Source: an uncultured Prevotella sp.
GTDB lineage: Bacteria > Bacteroidota > Bacteroidia > Bacteroidales > Bacteroidaceae
Assembly: GCA_905234265.1 (NCBI GenBank)
Contig: CAJOHJ010000007.1
Span: 124,001 to 188,000, forward strand
Direction: 5' to 3'
DNA: 64,000 nt
The position numbers and the translations under genes are program-made. Within the stretch, counting starts at the first letter, position 1; each line of letters starts with the position of its first letter. The notes below the pieces were generated by a model. It was not told the origin of the DNA. It was given only the letters and a program-made list of their open reading frames with translations, and searched no databases. Shown piece by piece: positions 51,885-61,222 of this stretch.

Positions 51885-53884
51885 TCGGCAGTCATTGACA
51901 GGAATTCGTCTTCTGTAATTACTGGAATTCCAAGAGTTTGTGCTTTTTTGTTTTTACCAGAAGTGGAAGTGGCGTCGTTGTTTATCAGGAACGACGTGCT
52001 GCCACTGACAGCCGAGGCAACCTTGCCTCCCTGGCTTTCAATGAAAGCCTTCAGTTCGTTGCGGTTTTTGAAGTGGTGTACATCGCCGGTAATAACAAAC
52101 GTCTTGCCTTCCAGCATCGTTCCCCTGACGGTTGGCTCTGTGCTGACTATTGTGAGTTGCGACAGCAGCTTGTTGTATGAAGCCAGGTTGTCGGGATTTC
52201 TGAACCATGTCACAAAGGCGGCCGATTTCTCCGGTCCTATGCCGCTGGTGTTTGCAAACACCTCTTCGGCAGGCCGCTGTGCAGCAAAGAGGTCGCCAGT
52301 GGTGCCAGTAGCTTCGCTTACCAATTCCTCCAATGAATATTCGCTGAGCAGCCTTTTGCATACGTCGATTCCGCAGAGCGGAATGCTTAGGGCATACAGC
52401 AGATGAACGGGTTCTACGCTTCTTGCTTTCTCGATGGCATTGACGATGTTCGCTGCTGACTTGTCGCCAAAGCCCTCCATGGCAGCAATCTTCCGGATGT
52501 ATTCCTTCAGGGCGAAAATATCGCTATAGTCCGTCACCCATCCCTGGTTGATGAACTTTGCCAGTGTCTGTTCAGAGATGCCGTCAATGTTCATTCCCTC
52601 CTTTGACACAAAGCGGGCAAACTTCCTTAGCTTCTTCGCCGGGCATTGTATGTTAGTGCAGTGCAGTGTGCGAGTGCCACTTTGCTGGCTTTCCTTGATT
52701 TCCGTCGGTGCGTGGCACACAGGGCAATGCTCAGGTATGTCCAGCTTGCCGACAGCCTGCGACACTCTGACCACTTTTGGTATAATCTTATTGGCCTTGA
52801 TGACGCTGATGTAGCTTCCTGGTCCTCCAATTCCCAGACGCTCGCACTCGCTGATGTTGCACAGCGAAGCCCTACGCACAGTGGTACCCTCCAGCTCGAC
52901 AGGCTTGAAGATGGCCACAGGCGATATGGTCTGAGCAGCACACGACCATTCAATGGTCTCCAGAGTGGTCTGTGCCTCCTCGTCCTGCCACTTGAACGCC
53001 AGACCTGCGCGTGTGGCATGATGGCCGGTGACACTGCCAGTGGCTGCATAGTCTGTGTCGTCGTAGCAGACAACGAGACCGTCGACGGGGTAGGGATTCT
53101 GGCGTGTCGTAACCTGACGCGTAAACTCGTCGATGCACTTCTCAACGTTTTCAATGGTAGGAATGCCGACCTGCTGCCTGCTGACGGTCAGAAATCCCAG
53201 CTTGTCCAGCCACTCCATGCGCTCACCCCACGAGACAATGTCTTCCGGAGTGTGTACAAGCGTGAATGGCATCCAGCGGATATGCCTGCCCTTAACCTCG
53301 TTGACGTCTTTAAGAGTCAGCGAACCCGATGCAAGATTGCGCGGATTGGCATAGTCTTCTCCGCTTTCCAGCAGGAATTTGTCGAAGTCGTCGTAGCTGA
53401 TGACGGCTTCGCCTCTGATGACAATGTGTCCCTTGGCAGCTATCGTGGCAGGAATGCCGGCAATGGCCGGTGCCAGATGCGTGATGTTTGTCCCTATATG
53501 GCCGTTGCCGCGAGTCACCAAGCGCGAAAGCTTCCCGTCGTCGTATGTAACCACCAGCGTAAGGCCGTCCAACTTCCATGAGATCCAGATTTTTCTTCCT
53601 TCAGCCCACTTTACCAGCTCTTCGATCTTCTTGGTCTTTGCCAGTGACAGCGCGGCAAACTCATGTTCCTCTTTCTGTCCGCTGATGGTGTCTGCCGAGA
53701 CACGCCCTGTGGGCGAGTCGGGGAGACTCTCGCCAAGAGTCTGCTCAATCTTCAGCAGTTCGTCGTATTTGGCGTCCCACTCATGGTCGGTCATCAGTTC
53801 GCCTTTTCCGTTGTAATAGGCGTCGGCGGCGGTGTTCAGCTCGCTGACCAGCTGTTGCATCCTTTGGTATAAGCTGTCGGGCAT
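51881..53884 (-). CDS. ligA: NAD-dependent DNA ligase, divergent type
   Basis: Seals nicks using NAD. 667 residues with all parts: an Ia-like N-terminus (AADAYYNGKGELMTDHEWDAK), the adenylation domain with nucleophile Lys104 in WISWKLDGLTLVVTYDDG, the OB fold (PVAIFKPVELEGTTVRRASL), a zinc-binding CPVC...CTNIQC site, helix-hairpin-helix repeats and a BRCT domain (MLEGKTFVITGDVHHFKNRN). Motif details (SWKLDG, VTRGNGHIG, FKWQDEEAQTTLETIEW) differ from the usual Bacteroidales LigA and instead resemble the LigA type seen in Clostridia such as Lachnospiraceae. It may be a second or horizontally acquired ligase. Confidence 0.9.
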   Translation of the reverse strand: MPDSLYQRMQQLVSELNTAADAYYNGKGELMTDHEWDAKYDELLKIEQTLGESLPDSPTGRVSADTISGQKEEHEFAALSLAKTKKIEELVKWAEGRKIWISWKLDGLTLVVTYDDGKLSRLVTRGNGHIGTNITHLAPAIAGIPATIAAKGHIVIRGEAVISYDDFDKFLLESGEDYANPRNLASGSLTLKDVNEVKGRHIRWMPFTLVHTPEDIVSWGERMEWLDKLGFLTVSRQQVGIPTIENVEKCIDEFTRQVTTRQNPYPVDGLVVCYDDTDYAATGSVTGHHATRAGLAFKWQDEEAQTTLETIEWSCAAQTISPVAIFKPVELEGTTVRRASLCNISECERLGIGGPGSYISVIKANKIIPKVVRVSQAVGKLDIPEHCPVCHAPTEIKESQQSGTRTLHCTNIQCPAKKLRKFARFVSKEGMNIDGISEQTLAKFINQGWVTDYSDIFALKEYIRKIAAMEGFGDKSAANIVNAIEKARSVEPVHLLYALSIPLCGIDVCKRLLSEYSLEELVSEATGTTGDLFAAQRPAEEVFANTSGIGPEKSAAFVTWFRNPDNLASYNKLLSQLTIVSTEPTVRGTMLEGKTFVITGDVHHFKNRNELKAFIESQGGKVASAVSGSTSFLINNDATSTSGKNKKAQTLGIPVITEDEFLSMTAE

Positions 53885-53926
53885 TGTCTTCTGTTCTTGT
53901 TATTATAAAACCGTGTATGTCAAGAC

Positions 53927-53968
53927 AATACAAAGGCCATGTACTGACAGGTACACAGCCTCTGTATT
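53927..53968. other. Structured inverted repeat between uxaC and ligA
   Basis: Three nested stems separated by small internal loops: AATACA/TGTATT, AGGC/GCCT and TGTAC/GTACA, with a 6-nt loop TGACAG. It lies 50 bp beyond the uxaC stop and could end that transcript, but neither strand has a T-run, so the role is open. Confidence 0.55.
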
Positions 53969-54018
53969 GACTTTCTTCAGCTGTAGACTTTTGTGGATAC
54001 AGCTTTTTGTGTCATCTA

Positions 54019-55425
54019 TTAATAGAATTTGAAGTAGTTCCTTGCGTTGTTGTAGGAGATGTCCTCAACCATCTTGCCGAGCAGCTCGCGGTCGTCAGGC
54101 AGCAGGCCCTTCTCGACGTCGTTGCCAAGCAGGTTGCAGAGAATGCGGCGGAAATACTCGTGACGTGGGTATGACAGGAACGAGCGGCTGTCGGTGAGCA
54201 TACCCACGAAGCGTGACAGCAGGCCAAGCACTGACAGAGCGTTCATCTGGCGTATCATGCCGTCCATCTGGTCGTTGAACCACCAGCCAGAGCCAAACTG
54301 GATTTTTCCCGGCTCGCCACCCTGGAAGTTGCCCAGCATGGTTGCAATCACCTCGTTGGCACATGGGTTCAGCGTGTACAGGATGGTGCGTGTCAGCTTG
54401 CCCTTCATGTTCAGCTTGTTGAGGAACTTGGACATGGCCTTGGCAGTGTTGAACTCGCCGATGGAGTCGAAGCCGGTGTCGGGACCGAGCTTATTGTACA
54501 TTGCAGTGTTGTTGTCGCGGATGGCGCCATAGTGGAACTGCTGTGTCCAGCCGGCGTCGGCATCCATTTCTGCCATGACGGTCAGGAAGCAGTTCTTGAA
54601 CTGGCGGATTTCCAGGTTAGAGAGCTGCTGTCCGCGCATAGCCTTTTCGAAGATGGTCTCAATCTGCGAGTCTGTGTAGTCCTCGTCGTAGAACTCCTCG
54701 ATGCCGTGGTCGCTGAGCTTCGAACCCTGCTCGGCAAAGAAGTCGTGACGCTTCTGCAGTGCGTCCACCATGTCGGCAAACTTGGTGATGGTAACACCAG
54801 AGACATTCTCCAGCTGGTGTACATAGTCGGCAAATTCAGGCTTCTCAATGTTCATGGCCTTGTCGGGGCGCCATGCAGGAATCATCAGGGGATCGTCCTG
54901 AGCCTTGTGCTTTGCATACTCGATGTGGTTGTGCAGGTCGTCGACGGGGTCGTCGGTAGTGCATACGCACTCCACGTTGTAGTGCTTCATCAGTCCGCGT
55001 GCCGAGAACTCAGGCTGCTTCAGCTTTTCGTTGCACTCGTCGAAGATTTCGCGTGCAGTCTTGGGGCTGAGCAGCTTGTCGATGCCGAAAGCAGTCTTCA
55101 GCTCCAGGTGTGTCCAGTGGTAGAGTGGGTTGCGGAGTGTATAAGGTACGGTTTCAGCCCATTTCTCGAATTTCTCCCAGTCAGTGGTGTCCTTACCGGT
55201 GCAATAGCGCTCATCTACACCGTTGGTACGCATGGCACGCCACTTGTAGTGGTCGCCGCCAAGCCACAGTTCTGTGATGCTCTTGAAGCGGTGGTCGTTA
55301 GCAACCATTTCCGGAATCAGGTGACAGTGATAGTCAATGATAGGCATCTTGGCCGCATGGTTGTGGTACAGGTCTTGAGCCACCTCAGTCTCAAGAACAA
55401 AGTTTTTGTCATTGAAAGCTTTCAT
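54019..55425 (-). CDS. uxaC: Glucuronate isomerase
   Basis: Converts glucuronate to fructuronate and galacturonate to tagaturonate, the entry step of hexuronate use, fitting pectin breakdown by the PL11 lyases. 468 residues from ATG 55425 (MKAFNDKNFVLETEVAQDLY); a longer frame to 55500 would begin inside the promoter. Metal-site motif IIDYHCHLIP (HxH), then SITELWLGGDHYKWRAMRTN and the C-terminal FVGMLTDSRSFLSYPRHEYF. No other uronate genes are nearby. Confidence 0.95.
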   Translation of the reverse strand: MKAFNDKNFVLETEVAQDLYHNHAAKMPIIDYHCHLIPEMVANDHRFKSITELWLGGDHYKWRAMRTNGVDERYCTGKDTTDWEKFEKWAETVPYTLRNPLYHWTHLELKTAFGIDKLLSPKTAREIFDECNEKLKQPEFSARGLMKHYNVECVCTTDDPVDDLHNHIEYAKHKAQDDPLMIPAWRPDKAMNIEKPEFADYVHQLENVSGVTITKFADMVDALQKRHDFFAEQGSKLSDHGIEEFYDEDYTDSQIETIFEKAMRGQQLSNLEIRQFKNCFLTVMAEMDADAGWTQQFHYGAIRDNNTAMYNKLGPDTGFDSIGEFNTAKAMSKFLNKLNMKGKLTRTILYTLNPCANEVIATMLGNFQGGEPGKIQFGSGWWFNDQMDGMIRQMNALSVLGLLSRFVGMLTDSRSFLSYPRHEYFRRILCNLLGNDVEKGLLPDDRELLGKMVEDISYNNARNYFKFY

Positions 55426-55465
55426 AATTAAGTTGTAATAATATTGTTTTAGTAGATGTTTCCTG

Positions 55466-55473
55466 CAAAGATA
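55466..55473 (-). promoter_or_regulatory. uxaC promoter, -7 element
   Basis: Reads TATCTTTG on the minus strand, matching TAnnTTTG, 41 bp upstream of uxaC. Array D starts 76 bp further upstream. Confidence 0.6.
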
Positions 55474-55549
55474 ACTAATAAAGTATTGATAAGTTTGCAT
55501 ACCTGTTGCTTTTTTGAAAAAATTAACGTTAACAGGCCGGGCTATCGAA

Positions 55550-55654
55550 TTATCTTACAGAGATAATTTTGTAAGTCATTGAGATAATTTCGTAACATGC
55601 AGAGATAATTTCGTAACACGCAGAGATAATTTCGTAACACGCAGAGATAATTTG
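55550..55654. repeat. 21-bp-period array D: five units, 105 bp
   Basis: Units start at 55550, 55571, 55592, 55613 and 55634; all have AGATAA at positions 12-17. Unit 1 opens with TTATCT (spacer TACAG); units 2-5 open with GTAA, and units 4 and 5 share GTAACACGCAG. It lies in the 396-bp gap between the divergent uxaC and topA genes; the rest of the gap holds the two promoters and AT-rich sequence without further features. On the minus strand it gives a false NYLCVLR heptad-repeat ORF. Confidence 0.9.
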
Positions 55655-55781
55655 AAGAACAATACAGAAATGTCATGATAATTGTCATTAGCTGTAAGAC
55701 AGAGGTTGCCTCAGTCAGGTGGATGATGTTAAGAAAACAAAAATACATTAATATATATAAGGTGTAACAAAAAGTTTTGCT

Positions 55782-55789
55782 TACATTTG
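55782..55789 (+). promoter_or_regulatory. topA promoter, -7 element
   Basis: TACATTTG matches TAnnTTTG, 32 bp before the topA start. Confidence 0.6.
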
Positions 55790-55821
55790 CAGCCCAAAAA
55801 GAAAAAACATCAGAATAGACT

Positions 55822-58122
55822 ATGCAAAAGAATTTGGTGATTGTAGAGTCTCCTGCCAAGGCGAAGACCATAGAGAAGTTTCTTGGCAAGGACTATAAAG
55901 TAATGTCAAGCTACGGCCACATACGCGACTTGAAGAAAAAGGAGATCAGTATTGATGCCAACACCCTGAAGCCGGAATACGAAATTCCCGAAGACAAGGA
56001 GAAGCTCGTCAAAGAGCTAAAGGCTAATGCTCAGAAGGCTGACAAGGTGTGGCTCGCAAGTGATGAGGACCGCGAGGGAGAGGCCATTTCCTGGCACCTT
56101 TGCGAGGTGCTTGGACTGGACGAGCAGAACACAAGCCGCATTGTGTTCCACGAAATCACGAAGCCGGCCATACTGGAAGCCATCGAGCATCCGCGATTCA
56201 TCGACATGAACCTTGTCAACGCCCAGCAGGCACGCCGTGTGCTCGACCGCCTTGTTGGTTTCAAGCTCTCGCCCGTGTTGTGGCGTAAGGTGAAGCCGGC
56301 CCTCTCGGCCGGTCGCGTGCAGAGCGTGGCCGTCAGGCTGATTGTCGAGCGTGAGCGTGAAGTACAGGATTTCGTGCCAGAGACATACTATGTCGTCAGC
56401 GGAGTCTTCGCCGTCACCAACGAAGACGGCTCAAAGGCGGAAGTGAAAGCCACGCTTTCCGGCCGTCTGAAGACTCCCGAAGAGGTTGCCCAGCTGCTTG
56501 AGGAATGCAAGGACGCAACATTCACTGTTGCTACCGTCAGCAAGAAGCCAACCCACCGCACTCCGGCACCTCCATTCACCACTTCAACCCTTCAGCAGGA
56601 GGCTGCAAGGAAGCTTGGATTTACCGTCAGCCAGACAATGATGGTTGCCCAGCATCTCTATGAACACGGTCTTATCACATATATGCGTACAGACTCCGTC
56701 AACCTGAGCAGCCTGTGCATCGGTGCTGCCAAGGAGGAAATAAAGCGCCTCTGGGGACAGGAATACAGCCATGTCCGCAACTATCGCACCAGTTCAAAAG
56801 GCGCACAGGAAGCCCACGAGGCCATCCGCCCAACCTATATGGACAGACTGGAGATAGAAGGTACTGCCCAGGAGCGCCGCCTCTACGAACTCATCTGGAA
56901 GCGCACCATTGCCAGCCAGATGTCCGACGCGCAGGTGGAGAAGACTACCGTCGAGATAAAGATGGACGGCAAAGACCACTATTTCGTCAGTCAGGGCGAG
57001 GTGGTGAAGTTCGACGGTTTCCTGAAAGTCTATCGCGAGAGTGCCGACGATGACGATGTCCAGCAGGACGACGACAGCCACGTTCTTCCTCCTCTGGCGG
57101 AAGGCATGCAGCTGGAGCGTCGCGAGATTGTCGCAGCAGAGCGCTGCACGCAGAGTCCTGCAAGGTACACCGAGGCATCGCTGGTGCATAAGATGGAAGA
57201 GCTTGGCATCGGCCGTCCTTCAACCTACGCTCCCACCATCTCGACTATCCAGCAGAGGGAATACGTACAGAAGGGCGACAAGAAAGGCGTCGAGCGCCAG
57301 TTCTCCATTGACACCCTGAAAGGCAAGGTCATCAGTCACAAGACGCGCCGCGAAATGGTCGGTGCCGAGAAAGGAAAGCTTATGCCTACGGATATAGGTC
57401 TTGTGGTGAACGATTTCCTCATCGACAACTTCAAGGAAATCATGGACTATAACTTCACCGCCAAGGTGGAGCAGGATTTCGACCTCATTGCCGAAGGAAA
57501 AGAGCAGTGGTCTGACATGATCAAGGCTTTTTATAAGTCGTTCGAACCTACTGTTGAGAAAACCATCAATGCCCGTCAGGAACATAAGGCCGGCGAACGT
57601 CTGCTGGGCAACGATCCGCAGAGTGGCAAGCCTGTCTTTGTGAAGATAGGACGCTACGGCCCCGTAATCCAGAAAGGCAGCGCCGGCGACGACGACAAGC
57701 CTGTGTTTACGCAGCTGCCGGCAGGCAAGAGCATGGAGACCATAACACTGGAAGAAGCCCTGGAAATGTTCAAGCTGCCGCGCACAATAGGCGACTTTGA
57801 AGGCTCGCCGGTTGTCATCGGTGTCGGTCGTTTCGGGCCATACGTCCTGCACAACAAGAAATACACCTCAATACCCAAGGGTACCGACCCTCTGACCGTT
57901 ACCATGGACGCTGCAATATCGCTCATCAGCAGCAAGCGCAAGCAGGAAACTGACAAGCACATCAGAGCCTTCGATGCCGACGGCAAGTTGGAAATACTCA
58001 ACGGCCGCTACGGACCATACATTGCCTTCGACGGAAAGAACTACCGTCTGCCAAAGGCATTGCAGGCAAAGGCTGCCGAGCTGACCTATGAAGACTGTAT
58101 GAAGATTGTCAACAAGAAGTGA
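55822..58122 (+). CDS. topA: DNA topoisomerase I
   Basis: Type IA topoisomerase relaxing negative supercoils. 766 residues. TOPRIM motifs NLVIVESPAKAKTIEKFLG and VWLASDEDREGEAISWHL; QARRVLDRLVGFKLSPVLW; active-site Tyr287 in HGLITYMRTDSVNLSS; HEAIRPT. The C-terminus carries repeats of the GRYGPVIQKG / GRFGPYVLHNKKY / GRYGPYIAFDGKNY type rather than four-cysteine zinc fingers, as usual in Bacteroidetes. aroK follows after 23 bp. Confidence 0.97.
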   Translation: MQKNLVIVESPAKAKTIEKFLGKDYKVMSSYGHIRDLKKKEISIDANTLKPEYEIPEDKEKLVKELKANAQKADKVWLASDEDREGEAISWHLCEVLGLDEQNTSRIVFHEITKPAILEAIEHPRFIDMNLVNAQQARRVLDRLVGFKLSPVLWRKVKPALSAGRVQSVAVRLIVEREREVQDFVPETYYVVSGVFAVTNEDGSKAEVKATLSGRLKTPEEVAQLLEECKDATFTVATVSKKPTHRTPAPPFTTSTLQQEAARKLGFTVSQTMMVAQHLYEHGLITYMRTDSVNLSSLCIGAAKEEIKRLWGQEYSHVRNYRTSSKGAQEAHEAIRPTYMDRLEIEGTAQERRLYELIWKRTIASQMSDAQVEKTTVEIKMDGKDHYFVSQGEVVKFDGFLKVYRESADDDDVQQDDDSHVLPPLAEGMQLERREIVAAERCTQSPARYTEASLVHKMEELGIGRPSTYAPTISTIQQREYVQKGDKKGVERQFSIDTLKGKVISHKTRREMVGAEKGKLMPTDIGLVVNDFLIDNFKEIMDYNFTAKVEQDFDLIAEGKEQWSDMIKAFYKSFEPTVEKTINARQEHKAGERLLGNDPQSGKPVFVKIGRYGPVIQKGSAGDDDKPVFTQLPAGKSMETITLEEALEMFKLPRTIGDFEGSPVVIGVGRFGPYVLHNKKYTSIPKGTDPLTVTMDAAISLISSKRKQETDKHIRAFDADGKLEILNGRYGPYIAFDGKNYRLPKALQAKAAELTYEDCMKIVNKK

Positions 58123-58145
58123 CACGTGCCTAATTGCAACTGCTG

Positions 58146-58673
58146 ATGAGAAGAATTATTCTGATAGGCTACATGGGGTCGGGAAAGACCACACTGGGAA
58201 AAGCCCTGTCAAAAGATACGGGAATGATGTTCTATGACCTGGACTGGTACATAGAAAACCGCATGCGCAAGACAGTCTCCCAGATTTTTGCTGAACGTGG
58301 CGAGGACGGCTTCAGACAGATAGAATACAACATGCTGCACGAGATTGCCGAATTTGAGGATGTAATAATCAGCTGCGGAGGCGGCACACCATGCTTCTTC
58401 GACAACATCGACTATCTTAACCAGCAGGGAGACGTGGTGTATCTGAAGGCTACGCCACAGGTGCTTTACAAACATCTGCTCATGGCACGCGTCGAGCGGC
58501 CGCTGCTGAAAGACAAGACACCTGATGAACTTATAGAATACATAACAACTCATCTGCAGGAACGCGAAGCCTACTACCAGAAGGCTAACCATATACTCGA
58601 CGTGAGCCTGCTGGACAATCGTGACAAAATAGACGTAAGCGTCAATGAACTGAAAAAACTATTAAATCTATAA
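58146..58673 (+). CDS. aroK: Shikimate kinase
   Basis: Phosphorylates shikimate in the aromatic pathway. 175 residues. P-loop IILIGYMGSGKTTLGKALSK, shikimate-binding DLDWYIENR, GEDGFRQIEY, the GGGTPC loop and the lid region RVERPLLKD. ATG 58146 is preferred over an in-frame TTG at 58134. The PL11 lyase gene starts 2 bp after its stop, so topA, aroK, lyase and speA form one tight run. Confidence 0.95.
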   Translation: MRRIILIGYMGSGKTTLGKALSKDTGMMFYDLDWYIENRMRKTVSQIFAERGEDGFRQIEYNMLHEIAEFEDVIISCGGGTPCFFDNIDYLNQQGDVVYLKATPQVLYKHLLMARVERPLLKDKTPDELIEYITTHLQEREAYYQKANHILDVSLLDNRDKIDVSVNELKKLLNL

Positions 58674-58675
58674 TC

Positions 58676-61222
58676 ATGAAACGGTATCAGACAATCCTTA
58701 TTCTAATTGCTTTCCTGCTGACATCATTTGCTCAGCTGGCTTCTGCTGCAACACCGCTGAAGCGCGGCCTGATGGCACTTCACAAGAGTGACGGCAATCT
58801 TGTCTCGTGGCGCGCCAGGGCAACAGATACGCGGAACTACAAGTTCAAACTGTACAAAGGCTCTGCCACATCACAGAGAACAAATGTGAACTCCGGCAAT
58901 TTCATCATGGGAAAGACTAATTTCCTGGATAAGAATGCTGCGGAAGGCGTGGTCTACAGGCTTGAGGTGTACAACGAGGCCGGCGAGATTGTAGAGACCG
59001 ACATAAGCACACCGGCATGGAGCAATCAGACAAAGTATATAACCTTGCAGGGCGGGGCGCCTACAGACCCTACGTCGGCCAAGGCCACATATACTCCGAA
59101 CGACGCCTCGTACTGCGACATGGACGGCGACGGAGAATATGAGATTATCCTGAAATGGGCGCCCAGCAACGAGAAGGATGCTGCAAGCAGCGGAACAACT
59201 TCGCCGGCATTCTACAGCTGCTATAAGCTTGACGGCACACGTCTGTGGATGCTGCATACCGGAGGAAACATGTTCAACTCGGCTCACACGACTCCTTTCA
59301 TTGCATGGGACATGGACGGTGACGGATATGGAGAATTCATGGTAAAGACAGCCCCCGGTGCTGTGGATGCTACTGGCAAATACATACTGATGGGCAGCGA
59401 CAATGCCACTGACAACCTGAAAAGCTCACGCGGAAAACAGGACCACGGCGGTGAATACCTGACGATATTCGACGGCCGTACAGGTGCCGAACTGCAGACA
59501 ATAAAATATCACACGGCCTATCAGGACGAAAGCACTTCTTTCTGGGGCGACTCCAACCAGAACCGCTCTGAGCGCTATCTGGCAGCTATTGCATGGCTCG
59601 ACGGCGAAGACAAGAATCCATCGGCAATCTTTGCACGCGGATATTACAAGGGCTGCAAGATTGGAGCATACGACTGGGACGGCAAGAACCTGACCCTGCG
59701 CTGGCTGCACCGTGGCGAGAGCGGAACAAGCGGCACCGTCACTTATGCCAACGGCAGCGTCACCAAACTTTCACAAACCATGTATGGCGAGGGTGCTCAC
59801 GCTATTTGCGTGGGCGACGTCACCGGCGACGGCAGGCAGGAGATAACCTATGGTTCAAGTGCCTTGAAGCCCGATGGTACGACGCTCTACAGGACTGGCC
59901 TGCGCCACGGTGATGCTCTGCACCTTGGCGACTTCATTCCATCGCGTCCTGGACAAGAATTTTTCATGTCGCTTGAGGAAGGACAGTATGGAGCAAACCT
60001 GCGCGACGCACGCACTGGCGAAATTCTGTGGCGCATTACTGCCTCCGATGATACCGGCCGCGGCCTGATAGGACACTTCAACCCAGAGGCTGAGGACTGC
60101 TACTGGCAGACAAGCATTGACTACTCAAAACTCTACGACACCCAGCAGAACTTGATTAACGGAGAGATTAGCCATGGCGGCGGAGCAAGCCTGAACAACC
60201 GCATCTTCTGGAATGGTACGCTGGCTGACGACTTCTACGACAAGTCCGTCCTGGAGTATTTCAACCCTACGGCGAACAACTTCTGGCGCATGCAGGTGAA
60301 CGGCAACAACTACACTGCTGGTACGCTGAATAATAGCAGCAAATATAATCCATGTGTTCTTGGTGACTTGCTGGGTGACTGGCGCGAGGAAATTGTAACC
60401 TGGACGCAAACAACTGACGGCGACTATCAGCTGATAATCAATGCCACCGACTATGAGACAGCGTACACTCTGCCGCACCTCATGGACGACTTTGCCTACC
60501 GTGCACAGCTTATTGCGCAGAACAGTGTGTATAACCAGCCGCCTCATGTAAGCTATGACCCAAGGACTGTCAAGACTGTTGTGCCTGATATGTCGCTTAT
60601 AGAGTCTGCAGAAATTGCAAACACATCGCTGAAAGGCAACTACTGGGGAACTCTGTATACTACCTATCCGGTTATTGTGCCTGAGGATGCTGTTGTGCTG
60701 GCTGTGAGCAACCGCGCTACGGACGGCTCTGACACTTTGAAGATTAATGTTTTGAAAGGCGGCAGCATTATTGACTCTGGAAGGTCGTTTATTGTCAATT
60801 CTGCTACTGATTCACCAAGGTTTGTTCCGACTACATTGAGTGCAACGGCTTCAGTATCTACATTGTATATGAAAGGCTTCTACTGCGACTCGCTGGTGGC
60901 TGATGCCAGTGCCGTGAAGTTCACATACCAGTTCAGGGAAGGCGACCGCGGACTTGGCTTCTATCGCACGCATGGCACAGAGGTCATCAAGGGCGGACAT
61001 GCCTATGCGTCGTTTGGGGCGACGACGACGCCGGGTGCGGAATCATACGTTCTGGGCAAGTCGTTAAATCCTATTGCGACCGCTATAAGCAATGTCGTCG
61101 CTAACCAGGATGACAAGAATGGCAGGGACGGCCAGACTTACTATACTGTCAGTGGACAGAAAGTCAGCAGACTTGACCGTCATGGTATATATATAATAGG
61201 TGGAAAAAAGATTGTGAAATGA
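58676..61222 (+). CDS. PL11 rhamnogalacturonan lyase
   Basis: 848 residues, secreted. Signal peptide (MKRYQTILILIAFLLTSFAQ, cleavage near LASA), FN3-like start (KRGLMALHKSDGNLVSWRAR), then the PL11 propeller with acidic calcium loops (CDMDGDGEYEI, WDMDGDGYGEFM, GDVTGDGRQEI), RHGDALHLGDFIPSRPGQE and GDLLGDWREEIVTW, which align with the same blocks of the 1476-residue paralogue at 23.2 kb. The C-terminal part has a jelly-roll-like segment and ends YYTVSGQKVSRLDRHGIYII with KKIVK, again a sorting-domain-like tail. Cleaves the rhamnogalacturonan-I backbone. Oddly, it sits between aroK and speA with 2 bp and -4 bp spacing. Confidence 0.9.
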   Translation: MKRYQTILILIAFLLTSFAQLASAATPLKRGLMALHKSDGNLVSWRARATDTRNYKFKLYKGSATSQRTNVNSGNFIMGKTNFLDKNAAEGVVYRLEVYNEAGEIVETDISTPAWSNQTKYITLQGGAPTDPTSAKATYTPNDASYCDMDGDGEYEIILKWAPSNEKDAASSGTTSPAFYSCYKLDGTRLWMLHTGGNMFNSAHTTPFIAWDMDGDGYGEFMVKTAPGAVDATGKYILMGSDNATDNLKSSRGKQDHGGEYLTIFDGRTGAELQTIKYHTAYQDESTSFWGDSNQNRSERYLAAIAWLDGEDKNPSAIFARGYYKGCKIGAYDWDGKNLTLRWLHRGESGTSGTVTYANGSVTKLSQTMYGEGAHAICVGDVTGDGRQEITYGSSALKPDGTTLYRTGLRHGDALHLGDFIPSRPGQEFFMSLEEGQYGANLRDARTGEILWRITASDDTGRGLIGHFNPEAEDCYWQTSIDYSKLYDTQQNLINGEISHGGGASLNNRIFWNGTLADDFYDKSVLEYFNPTANNFWRMQVNGNNYTAGTLNNSSKYNPCVLGDLLGDWREEIVTWTQTTDGDYQLIINATDYETAYTLPHLMDDFAYRAQLIAQNSVYNQPPHVSYDPRTVKTVVPDMSLIESAEIANTSLKGNYWGTLYTTYPVIVPEDAVVLAVSNRATDGSDTLKINVLKGGSIIDSGRSFIVNSATDSPRFVPTTLSATASVSTLYMKGFYCDSLVADASAVKFTYQFREGDRGLGFYRTHGTEVIKGGHAYASFGATTTPGAESYVLGKSLNPIATAISNVVANQDDKNGRDGQTYYTVSGQKVSRLDRHGIYIIGGKKIVK

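Noticed and set aside
55542..55889. 115-codon minus-strand ORF with heptad repeats
   Set aside because: It arises from array D and runs into the topA start; 21-bp periodicity explains the open frame.
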